8,902 bases of DNA from the NCBI GenBank assembly GCA_000432015.1, contig HF985468.1, forward strand, positions 296 to 9,197, given 5' to 3'. The notes under the pieces are model-generated. The model saw only the letters and a program-made list of their open reading frames with translations. It searched no databases and was not told the origin of the DNA. The position numbers and the translations under genes were made by a program. Origin of the DNA: Clostridium sp. CAG:1024 (GTDB lineage Bacteria > Bacillota > Clostridia > Christensenellales > CAG-138). Below are positions 1 through 6,228 of this stretch, piece after piece; the first letter of the stretch is position 1, and the number at the start of each line of letters is the position of its first letter.

Positions 1-64
1 CGGCACCTTCACTCGTGCGCCCCCGCTTCCGATCGTTTTTCCGATCCGGCGTATCATTCGTTCT

Positions 65-103
65 TGCTATATCAATATAAATATATCGATATACTTTTAT
101 AGT
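65..103 (+). promoter_or_regulatory. Candidate AT-rich promoter region of the alcohol dehydrogenase gene
   Basis: This is the only strongly AT-rich stretch in an otherwise GC-rich window, and it lies about 90-130 bases before the alcohol dehydrogenase start. Possible -35 elements are weak: TTGCTA at 65-70 matches TTGACA at four of six positions. Possible -10 elements are TATACT at 90-95 and TATAGT at 98-103, each five of six against TATAAT. No pair has an ideal 17-base spacing (TTGCTA to TATACT is 19). The region probably contains the promoter, but the exact elements are uncertain. Confidence 0.35.
68..95. repeat. Tandem pair of 14-bp near-identical, near-palindromic units
   Basis: Two adjacent units, 68-81 and 82-95, start with TATATCAATATA and TATATCGATATA. 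They differ at one of the first twelve positions. The second 12-mer (82-93) is a perfect palindrome and the first is one base away from the same palindrome. The pair overlaps the candidate promoter of the alcohol dehydrogenase gene, so a dimeric repressor or activator site is possible. It does not match the Rex consensus (TTGTTAA-N4-TTAACAA) that often controls fermentative dehydrogenases. Low sequence complexity could also produce such a pair by chance. Confidence 0.4.
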
Positions 104-152
104 TATTCGCTTTTCTTCCGGGATATGCTACCATAAGGCCAGATAGAAGGAG

Positions 153-168
153 CGGCGGCCTGCCGCCG
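153..168 (+). other. GC-rich hairpin in the 5' untranslated region, next to the ribosome binding site
   Basis: CGGCGGC at 153-159 is perfectly complementary to GCCGCCG at 162-168, separated by two bases. In RNA this would form a six-pair stem with a four-base loop. It sits about ten bases before the Shine-Dalgarno sequence of the alcohol dehydrogenase gene. It is followed by an A-run, not a T-run, so it is not an intrinsic terminator for the plus strand. A role in mRNA stability or translation is possible but not shown. Confidence 0.4.
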
Positions 169-177
169 GTCAAAAAA

Positions 178-186
178 TAAGGAGGT
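178..186 (+). promoter_or_regulatory. Strong ribosome binding site (TAAGGAGGT)
   Basis: TAAGGAGGT is an almost full-length match to the anti-Shine-Dalgarno sequence. It ends seven bases before the ATG at 194, which fixes the start of the alcohol dehydrogenase and suggests high translation. Confidence 0.9.
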
Positions 187-193
187 CAATTCT

Positions 194-1411
194 ATGGCAC
201 GTTTTACTCTTCCCCGCGATTTGTATCATGGAAAGGGCGCGCTGGAAGCGCTGAAAACCTTTGAGGGCAAGCGCGCAATGATCTGCGTCGGCGGCGGCAG
301 CATGAAGAAGTTCGGTTTTCTCGATAAGGCGGCCGCCTATCTGAAAGAAGCGGGCATGGAAGTCGAGCTGTTCGAGGGCATCGAGCCGGATCCTTCCGTT
401 GAAACGGTCATGCGCGGCGCGGACGCCATGCTGAAGTTCCAGCCTGATTGGATCATCGCCATGGGCGGCGGTTCCCCGATCGATGCGGCGAAGGCCATGT
501 GGATCAAATACGAATACCCGGAGACCACTTTCGAGGATATGTGCAAGGTATTCGGTCTGCCCAAGCTGCGCAAAAAGGCGCATTTCTGCGCGATCTCTTC
601 GACGTCCGGCACGGCGACCGAGGTCACGGCGTTCTCCATCATCACCGATTACGCCAAGGGGATCAAATATCCGATCGCGGACTTTGAGATCACGCCGGAC
701 GTGGCCATTGTTGACCCCGATCTTGCGGAGACCATGCCCAAGAAGCTCGTCGCACACACCGGCATGGACGCTATGACGCACTCGGTCGAGGCCTATGTTT
801 CCACCGCAAACTGCGACTATACCGACCCGCTCGCCATCTTTGCCATCAAAATGATCCAGAAAGATCTTGTGGATTCCTACAACGGCGACATGGCCAAGCG
901 CGACAGTATGCACAACGCGCAGTGCCTTGCCGGCATGGCGTTCTCGAACGCGCTGCTCGGCATCGTACATTCCATGGCGCATAAGACCGGCGCTGCATTC
1001 GCAGACTGCGGCGCGCACATCATTCATGGCGCGGCGAACGCCATGTACCTGCCCAAGGTCATCGCCTTCAACGCCAAGGATGCGACCGCAAAGAAGCGCT
1101 ACGGCGAGATTGCGGACTACATGGGCCTCGGCGGCAAGGATGACGACGAAAAGGTCGCGCTGCTCATCGCCTACCTGCGCAAGATGAACGACGATCTGAA
1201 CATCCCGCACTGCATCAAGAACTACGGCGCGGACAGCTATCCGACGGAGCAGGGCTTCGTCCCCGAGGACGTGTTCCTTGCACGGCTCCATGACATCGCG
1301 GTCAACGCCATCGGCGACGCCTGCACGGGCTCCAACCCGCGGCAGCCCTCCGTTGAGGAGATGGAAAAGCTGCTCAAGTGCTGCTACTACGACACCGAGG
1401 TGGATTTCTAA
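194..1411 (+). CDS. Iron-containing alcohol dehydrogenase (group III, NAD(P)-dependent)
   Basis: A complete 405-residue protein of the iron-dependent alcohol dehydrogenase family, which interconverts aldehydes or ketones and alcohols with NAD(P)H in the cytoplasm, typically to reoxidise NADH in fermentation. The N-terminal nucleotide-binding domain shows VGGGS at about 32-36 and the family signature GGGSPIDAAK at 91-100. The C-terminal metal domain carries the expected ligands: Asp192 and His196 in GMDAMTHSVEAY, His259 in GIVHSMAH, and His278 in HGAANA, with His263 the conserved extra histidine. All are present, so the enzyme should be active. Length and C-terminus fit the clostridial butanol/ethanol/propanediol dehydrogenase group and the dehydrogenase half of AdhE, but substrate and NADH/NADPH preference cannot be read from sequence. 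The start is supported by a strong Shine-Dalgarno site. The gene appears monocistronic, with a terminator about 55 bases after its stop. The segment between His263 and His278 is five residues longer than in AdhE-type enzymes. Confidence 0.95.
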   Translation: MARFTLPRDLYHGKGALEALKTFEGKRAMICVGGGSMKKFGFLDKAAAYLKEAGMEVELFEGIEPDPSVETVMRGADAMLKFQPDWIIAMGGGSPIDAAKAMWIKYEYPETTFEDMCKVFGLPKLRKKAHFCAISSTSGTATEVTAFSIITDYAKGIKYPIADFEITPDVAIVDPDLAETMPKKLVAHTGMDAMTHSVEAYVSTANCDYTDPLAIFAIKMIQKDLVDSYNGDMAKRDSMHNAQCLAGMAFSNALLGIVHSMAHKTGAAFADCGAHIIHGAANAMYLPKVIAFNAKDATAKKRYGEIADYMGLGGKDDDEKVALLIAYLRKMNDDLNIPHCIKNYGADSYPTEQGFVPEDVFLARLHDIAVNAIGDACTGSNPRQPSVEEMEKLLKCCYYDTEVDF

Positions 1412-1466
1412 ATCCTGCGCCCCCCCTGTTCGGTCGCCGCTGTTGTTCGGAGACTGTGTGCGAAAC

Positions 1467-1504
1467 GCCCTCTGCCGTTCTTTTCCCCGGCAGGGGGCTT
1501 TTTT
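1467..1504 (+). terminator. Rho-independent terminator of the alcohol dehydrogenase gene
   Basis: GCCCTCTGCCG at 1467-1477 pairs with CGGCAGGGGGC at 1488-1498 over 11 positions, one of them a T/G wobble. The loop is ten bases and six T's follow (1499-1504). It lies about 55 bases after the alcohol dehydrogenase stop and fits the classic intrinsic terminator pattern. Confidence 0.92.
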
Positions 1505-1540
1505 GCGGTGATGCAGGCGGGATGCCGGGCCTGCCCGCTA

Positions 1541-1570
1541 TTGACGAAACACGGAATTCTATGCTAAGAT
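1541..1570 (+). promoter_or_regulatory. Candidate sigma-70/SigA promoter with extended -10
   Basis: TTGACG at 1541-1546 matches the -35 consensus at five of six bases. Eighteen bases later TAAGAT (1565-1570) matches the -10 at four of six and is preceded by TG one base away (TGC-TAAGAT, 1562-1570), the extended -10 motif. It lies just after the alcohol dehydrogenase terminator and points at the HAD phosphatase gene. Transcription would start near 1577, giving a leader of about 260 bases. No other good promoter was seen closer to the gene. Confidence 0.5.
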
Positions 1571-1838
1571 GCTTAGGCTGTCGTAACAAACGAATCCGCA
1601 GGCGCCTCAACCATGGCCGAGAAGGCATGGCCGCCCGGCGCGGGACCCCGTTCGGCCATTCATGGCGCCCCCCGCTCCATACGGCGCTCAGGGACGGGCG
1701 AAACGCTGAAGGAATGCGGCGACGCGGGGAGGCGCGGCCTCCTCTGCAAGCGCGGCAGGAGGCGCGCCGGCTGTTCGGCATATCGGACGCTTTCCCATCA
1801 ACACGCCCGCAGCGGCGATATTGCTGCGCATTCAAGCC
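1571..1838 (+). other. GC-rich, hairpin-rich gene-free stretch (possible long 5' leader)
   Basis: About 270 bases lie between the candidate promoter and the HAD start with no credible gene. Reading frames here give Arg/Gly/Ala-rich peptides without a ribosome binding site. Several inverted repeats are visible. ATGGCCG at 1627-1633 pairs with CGGCCAT at 1653-1659 and encloses CCCG (1634-1637) with CGGG (1641-1644). A long imperfect hairpin lies at 1731-1768. CGCAGC at 1808-1813 pairs with GCTGCG at 1823-1828, ending ten bases before the ATG. I checked by eye for motifs of common riboswitches, 6S RNA, SRP RNA, tmRNA and RNase P RNA and recognised none. It may be an undescribed leader or small RNA, or simply GC-rich intergenic DNA. 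Confidence 0.4.
1731..1768 (+). other. Long imperfect hairpin in the HAD leader region
   Basis: GGCGC (1731-1735), GCCTCCT (1737-1743) and CTGC (1744-1747) pair in turn with GCGCC (1764-1768), AGGAGGC (1757-1763) and GCGG (1752-1755). That makes 16 pairs, one of them a wobble, with single-base bulges at 1736 and 1756 and the four-base loop AAGC. No T-run follows, so it is not an intrinsic terminator. Its right arm contains AGGAGG, which the left arm would hide, but no start codon sits at a useful distance behind it. Confidence 0.5.
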
Positions 1839-2681
1839 ATGCATGCGAATACGAGCCCCATTCAACTGATTGCACTTGACCTTGACGGCACGCTGCTGAA
1901 TGCAAAAAAGGAGCTTACGCCCGTCTGCCGGCAGGCGCTCGAAAGCGCCGCAGACGCCGGTATTCTGATCGTCCCCGCGACGGGACGTTTCTTCGACGCG
2001 ATGCCGGAGGCCGTCCGCGCGCTGCCCTTTTTGCGATACGCCATCACGATCAATGGCGCGCAGGCGCTTGATATTCAGCGGGCGCGATCGATTTATCGTG
2101 CAGAAATTCCGTGTCGGCAAGCCATTGAAATCATGTCCTATCTTGACGCGCTTCCGGTGATCTACGACTGCTACATGAACGATTGCGGCTGGATGACGCG
2201 CAGCTTTCAGCAGCAGGCGGAGACGTTCACGCCCGATCCGTACTCGATCGCGATGATCCGCAAGCTGCGCCGGCCCGTCGATGAGCTGAAACGCTTCCTT
2301 GCGGAGCACGGAGCGGATGTACAGAAGATTCAGCTCTTCACACGGGACGCGGCGCTGCGCGCAGAGCTGCTCGCACACCTTGCGGAACGCTTTGAAGCGC
2401 TCTCCGTCAGTTCCTCCGTGCCGAACAACGTGGAGATCAATAATATCCGCGCGAACAAGGGCGATGCGCTGCAAAAGCTTGCAGCGCATCTCGGTATCCC
2501 CATCGCAAATACCATGGCGTTCGGTGACGGGCTCAATGATATTCCCATGATCCGCACCGCTGGGCTTGGGGTCGCCATGGGAAATGCCGTCCCCGAGGTT
2601 CTTGCGACCGCGGACGCCGTCACAGCGAGCTGCGATGCGGACGGCGTCGCAGAGGGAATCCTTCGGTACTGCTTCGTCTGA
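1839..2681 (+). CDS. Cof-type HAD-IIB family sugar/metabolite phosphatase
   Basis: A complete protein of 280 residues, the usual length for the Cof subfamily of haloacid dehalogenase hydrolases. These are cytoplasmic Mg2+-dependent phosphatases acting on sugar phosphates, nucleotides or cofactors such as FMN and PLP. All four HAD motifs are present: motif I DLDGTL with nucleophile Asp14 and acid/base Asp16, motif II as PATGR (Thr48), motif III Lys207 in NKGDAL, and motif IV GDGLND with Asp230 and Asp234. A type IIB cap lies between motifs II and III (about 80-195). The substrate cannot be inferred. The start is uncertain: the frame is open back to 1710, but the only usual start codons are TTG at 1821 and ATG at 1839, and neither has a recognisable Shine-Dalgarno sequence. 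ATG is chosen because it places motif I at the typical distance from the N-terminus. The gene is convergent with the minus-strand operon. Confidence 0.92.
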   Translation: MHANTSPIQLIALDLDGTLLNAKKELTPVCRQALESAADAGILIVPATGRFFDAMPEAVRALPFLRYAITINGAQALDIQRARSIYRAEIPCRQAIEIMSYLDALPVIYDCYMNDCGWMTRSFQQQAETFTPDPYSIAMIRKLRRPVDELKRFLAEHGADVQKIQLFTRDAALRAELLAHLAERFEALSVSSSVPNNVEINNIRANKGDALQKLAAHLGIPIANTMAFGDGLNDIPMIRTAGLGVAMGNAVPEVLATADAVTASCDADGVAEGILRYCFV

Positions 2682-2709
2682 AGTCTTTTCTCCTGCCCCC
2701 GCTGTCTTT

Positions 2710-2731
2710 CCGCATACAACCCGTATAGCGG
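2710..2731. other. Imperfect hairpin in the convergent intergenic gap
   Basis: CCGCATAC at 2710-2717 pairs with GTAT (2723-2726) plus GCGG (2728-2731), giving eight pairs with a single bulged A at 2727 and a five-base loop. It lies between the stops of the HAD gene and the transglutaminase-like gene, so it could serve transcripts from both sides. Neither strand has a T-run after it, so it is not a canonical intrinsic terminator. No better terminator was found in the 67-base gap. Confidence 0.35.
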
Positions 2732-2748
2732 TACCCGCCGCGGACATT

Positions 2749-5061
2749 TCAGGCTTTCCTGTTCCAAATACGCTTCCATCTGCCTACGAGGGCAAAGATC
2801 CGACAGCGCACAAGGGCTTTCTCCTCAGTCATCACGGTCTTATACAGTTCTTGATATGCCGCTTCATCGATCGGTTCGCCGCCGAACAGCGTTTTTTGCG
2901 CGGCCGTGATCGCTCTGCGGAACCGCATCGCCGCTTCGGCTCCGTCGCTTGCCCCGATCGCCGACAGATAGTCGGATGGAGCGAGCGCCGCGACGTCCGG
3001 ATACCGCAGTTGGAGCAGACGATACATCCGGCGATACAGGTTCGCCGCCGCCCGGTCACGCTCGTTCAGGCGGAACGAGCTCCGCCGTTCAAGCAGGCGT
3101 GTCAGGACATATGCCAATAGTGCGACGGCCAGCGCGGCAAGCAGCGCCGCCAACACCACCGCTGCCGCTCCAAGCAGCGGAAGCAGGCGCTCTCCGAGCG
3201 TCCGCTCCTCTCCCTCATCGTAGAGATCTTCCTGCATTTCAAGACCTGGATCGTTTTCCGCCGCCGACGTCTGTTCCTTTCGTATCGCCCTGCCGCGGAA
3301 GGCGATATCCTCGCGCTCCATACGTTCAAGATAAGCCGGTGCGGTCTCGAGCGGGACAAAGCCGATACCGTCCTGATAAAACTCCGCCCATGCATGCGCG
3401 CGGTATCCCGTCAGCGTGTACGGCACATCAGGCAGCATCATTTCCCGATCTTCCGGCGTGATCAAATACCCCTCGACATAACGAGCGGGAATGCCGAAAT
3501 AGCGCAGGAGCATGACGGTCGCCGCTGCATAATGCACATCGCAGCCGCTTTTCGTCTTTGTCAGAAACTCTTCGATAAAGTCGTCATTCCCGCCCCGCAT
3601 TGCCGCGGTTTCGCTGTATTCCACGGTCTCATTAAAGAACTCCAGGATCCTTTCCCGGGTCTCGCCGTAATCCGCGTGCGCACCGTTCCATGCGTCCGTC
3701 GGTCCGAGCAATTCACTCAGCAGCGCCGCCGTATCCGCAGGCACCTCAAGAAATTGATCATAGACATAGCGATTGTAATGGCTTTCGCAGACCAGATAGG
3801 ACAACAGTGCCGGATCCGCGACCGTCTCCCTGCGCAAAAGCAGCCGTGCAAGAGCAGGGTATCGTTTCACCTGATTGGTTGACGCGGTAAGTGTATACGC
3901 TGCCTGACCAAACAGGCCAGGTGACGCCAACGTCTGGTCTCCGATCATCGTCTCTTCCAGAAGGCTTGCATCGGCGGCAATCAGTTCATACGGCACATAA
4001 ACATATGCTCTGCTGGCGCCGAGGCAGCGGATCCGCAATGTGATCGGCTCCTGTGCCGCAAGCGCCGCAGGATCGGCGAGCCGCGCGGCCGCCTGCACCT
4101 GCGTTTCTCCGAAGAATCCCGCTTTATGCAGCCAATAAAACAGATCGCTTCCCTCGGACAGGTTTCGGTTCTCTGCCGGAAGAAACCCGTCGCCCGTATA
4201 AACGCTTCCGACAAAACCGCGCAGATAGAACGATTCCGGCTGCGACATTGTTATTTCGAGCATCGGCTCCTGCGAACGTTTCAAACTCCCGACCAGCGAA
4301 AAATCGCCGTCCGGCAATCCGCTGCCGGAAGCAGAACCAAAGCGAAACGCCCGGAGGGTTCTGACGCTCTCGCTTTTCCATGTCTCGATCCGTTTCGGCG
4401 CGGTTTTCGGCAGCATCGGAAGCAACGACCCGCTCAGAAGTAAAAATACCGCGATGCACACGATCGCCGTTTTTGCGCGTCCGGCCTGCGGCTCGCCTGT
4501 TTCCGGCAGCGTGAGCGCCATCACAAAGCATATCGCGCCGGCCAGGAGCAGCGCCGCCGGAAGCGTCTCGGACAGCAGTGCAGCGATCACCGGCAGCGCC
4601 AGAAGCGGCACGCCCAGCAGCTGCTTTGCTCTCGTTTTAAGCAATGCGTTTGCAAGCAGTGTCAGCAGCGTAGCGCCAAGCCCCATGACTGCCGCAACGC
4701 CGTCCGCATCCGCGCCCGCATGCCGAAGAGATACCCGCGCGGCCGCATTGCCGAATGCCGTGTTCACAGCATCCAGCACAAATAGGACGCCGCCCCAAAG
4801 TCGAAACCAGATCAAACCGATTAGGACCCCGACCGCAGCGGCAGCAAGCGGCAGGATCCCGGCCCGCTTGTCGTATTCGGCGGCACACAGAAGAAACACC
4901 GTCGCCAATGCAGCGAAAGGCGCTATCGGCTCCACGCCATTCAAAAACAGAACGGAAGCGCTTTCCATGCAGCACGCGGAAAGCAGTCCTGCCGCAATGA
5001 TCCGCAGCAGCGCCGAAAACCTGCTATTCTCTTGTCGCGTTTCGATCCGGATCGTTTCCAT
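2749..5061 (-). CDS. Multi-pass membrane protein with extracellular transglutaminase-like domain (TgpA-like, DUF4129 tail)
   Basis: A complete 770-residue protein. The N-terminal 220 residues hold about seven hydrophobic membrane segments (roughly 17-40, 46-61, 68-87, 122-140, 148-165, 167-185, 197-217). A large extracellular region follows to about 620, then one membrane segment (about 626-652) and a basic, helical cytoplasmic tail resembling DUF4129 (about 665-750). The transglutaminase-like core is at about 465-580. The nucleophile is Cys507 in KSGCDVHYA, followed by the family hallmark RYFGIPARYVEGY, then His556 in AHAWAEFY. The usual third residue, Asp in FDPTP-like motifs, is Glu572 in VPLETAP. 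Proteins of this layout may be proteases, cross-linkers or amidases; the substrate is unknown. It is the last gene of the four-gene operon, 21 bases after the DUF58 gene. The best ribosome binding match (AAAGGGAA) is about 15 bases from the ATG and overlaps the preceding stop, so translational coupling is likely. Confidence 0.9.
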   Translation of the reverse strand: METIRIETRQENSRFSALLRIIAAGLLSACCMESASVLFLNGVEPIAPFAALATVFLLCAAEYDKRAGILPLAAAAVGVLIGLIWFRLWGGVLFVLDAVNTAFGNAAARVSLRHAGADADGVAAVMGLGATLLTLLANALLKTRAKQLLGVPLLALPVIAALLSETLPAALLLAGAICFVMALTLPETGEPQAGRAKTAIVCIAVFLLLSGSLLPMLPKTAPKRIETWKSESVRTLRAFRFGSASGSGLPDGDFSLVGSLKRSQEPMLEITMSQPESFYLRGFVGSVYTGDGFLPAENRNLSEGSDLFYWLHKAGFFGETQVQAAARLADPAALAAQEPITLRIRCLGASRAYVYVPYELIAADASLLEETMIGDQTLASPGLFGQAAYTLTASTNQVKRYPALARLLLRRETVADPALLSYLVCESHYNRYVYDQFLEVPADTAALLSELLGPTDAWNGAHADYGETRERILEFFNETVEYSETAAMRGGNDDFIEEFLTKTKSGCDVHYAAATVMLLRYFGIPARYVEGYLITPEDREMMLPDVPYTLTGYRAHAWAEFYQDGIGFVPLETAPAYLERMEREDIAFRGRAIRKEQTSAAENDPGLEMQEDLYDEGEERTLGERLLPLLGAAAVVLAALLAALAVALLAYVLTRLLERRSSFRLNERDRAAANLYRRMYRLLQLRYPDVAALAPSDYLSAIGASDGAEAAMRFRRAITAAQKTLFGGEPIDEAAYQELYKTVMTEEKALVRCRIFALVGRWKRIWNRKA

Positions 5062-5082
5062 ATGGCCGAACCCGTTCCCTTT

Positions 5083-6222
5083 CTATATACGCAGATACCG
5101 AAGCTTTTCAGGCAGGCAATCGAACACTGTCTCCGTCTCCTCCGTCTCTCCCGGAACAAACCGCATGACCTCGCAGTTCTCTCCCGCCTCCGCCGGGCGT
5201 TCGATCCGTTGTGGCGAAAACAGCAGCGCACGACCGGAAAACGCTTCCAGGGTTTCCGCGAGCAGACGTTCAAATGCGTATTCGACCTCCGCTCCCCGTG
5301 CCGTGCCGAGCAGCTGCAGCTCCATTGCGGTAAAGCTCTCCGTCTCCGTGACTTCCGCCTCGGAAAGCCGCTGTTCCATGGGTTCGAACCATGCGACCGT
5401 ATGGCGGACTTTTTGTGCGGCCAAAGTCTGCGAAACGGATAGTAACGCTTCTGCCGCCGCATCGACCTTTTCCGGCTCGCCCGCACTCGTCCCGCAATTG
5501 CAGAATACAAGCAGGATTCGACGCTCCACCGGCATCGCCATTTCTTTCAGCATCGGCTGATCGTATTTCCCGCTCAGTTTCCAATGTATTCGGTTCAGCG
5601 GGTCGCCTTCCCGGTACGCACGGATCCCGAGCAGCTCGCTTGGGTCGCTGCCGACGCGATCCGCAGCATACGCATCGCTCTCGATCTGCTGCATATGCGG
5701 CGGTTCCAGTTCAATAAAGAGTTCAAACGTATCCGCAGCAAGCACCCTTCCGCAGTCCGCCCGCACGTCTATCCGTCTTCGAAACAGCCTCAGGGGATCG
5801 AACAGTTCTGCCGATTGAATCTGCAAAACCAGTTTTCCGCAATGCACTGCGCTCACCCGAAACCGAAATCTCGTAATGCCGTTCCCGCAATATGTTCCTT
5901 CCGAAAGCAGAAGCTCCCTGCTTTCGCCTGTAAACGGATTGTCCGCTTTTCCGTATAGTCTGATCTCCGGCGGCATCGGTGATCTGTGCATCTCTATCTC
6001 TGCAACAGCTTCTGTGCGCTCTCCTTTTTGCAGGGTGAACGTTTTTGCTTCCAAAGCGACCCGCACCGCAGGCTTGCCGGCGCAATGCAGCAGCGCCAGG
6101 CTTCCGCCGCAAGCCAGCACCCCTGCGAGAAGCAGCGACAGATAGATGCGTTGAAGCGTCGCGCCGTAAAGGACTGCGGCCGTCAGCAGCGCCGCAGCGA
6201 TGATCAGCCGATTCTTCCACAT
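5083..6222 (-). CDS. DUF58 domain-containing membrane-anchored protein
   Basis: A complete protein of 379 residues, a usual length for the family. Two N-terminal hydrophobic segments (about 5-23 and 27-47) anchor it in the membrane. They are followed by a beta-rich region (about 52-165) and the DUF58 signature GIRAYREGDPLNRIHWK at 199-215, with KEMAMP at 226-231. The remainder is expected to adopt a von Willebrand A-like fold. Where related proteins have a DxSxS-like metal site after a hydrophobic strand, this one reads LLVFCNCGTSAG (237-248) and lacks the aspartate, so metal binding may be lost. The family is almost always encoded beside a MoxR ATPase, its probable partner, and often a transglutaminase-like protein, as here. 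It starts six bases after the moxR-type stop. No strong ribosome binding site is seen, which suggests coupling to the upstream gene. Molecular function is not established. Confidence 0.92.
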   Translation of the reverse strand: MWKNRLIIAAALLTAAVLYGATLQRIYLSLLLAGVLACGGSLALLHCAGKPAVRVALEAKTFTLQKGERTEAVAEIEMHRSPMPPEIRLYGKADNPFTGESRELLLSEGTYCGNGITRFRFRVSAVHCGKLVLQIQSAELFDPLRLFRRRIDVRADCGRVLAADTFELFIELEPPHMQQIESDAYAADRVGSDPSELLGIRAYREGDPLNRIHWKLSGKYDQPMLKEMAMPVERRILLVFCNCGTSAGEPEKVDAAAEALLSVSQTLAAQKVRHTVAWFEPMEQRLSEAEVTETESFTAMELQLLGTARGAEVEYAFERLLAETLEAFSGRALLFSPQRIERPAEAGENCEVMRFVPGETEETETVFDCLPEKLRYLRI

Positions 6223-6228
6223 GTCTGC

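Noticed and set aside
170..1291. Open reading frame of 373 codons on the minus strand, antisense to the alcohol dehydrogenase
   Set aside because: It lies wholly opposite a clear enzyme gene, has no recognisable domain or ribosome binding site, and is the kind of stop-free shadow produced by GC-biased codons.
1378..1869. Plus-strand reading frames of 163 codons (1378-1869) and 88 codons (1613-1879) in the alcohol dehydrogenase-HAD gap
   Set aside because: Composition is Arg/Gly/Pro-rich without motifs. The longer one starts inside the alcohol dehydrogenase gene and runs through its terminator; the 88-codon frame has no ribosome binding site. Both overlap the HAD start.
1374..2747. Open reading frame of 457 codons on the minus strand, antisense to the HAD gene
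   Set aside because: It is very rich in Arg, Ala and Gly, has no motif, and crosses the alcohol dehydrogenase terminator and the leader region. It is a shadow of the HAD gene.
5381..5390. GGTTCGAACC, which resembles a tRNA T-loop
   Set aside because: It lies inside the DUF58 coding sequence and no acceptor or anticodon stem fits around it. It is a chance palindrome.
4454..5560. Open reading frame of 368 codons on the plus strand, rich in Ser and Ala
   Set aside because: It is antisense to the transglutaminase-like and DUF58 genes. The Ser/Ala/Arg richness reflects the complement of their codon use.
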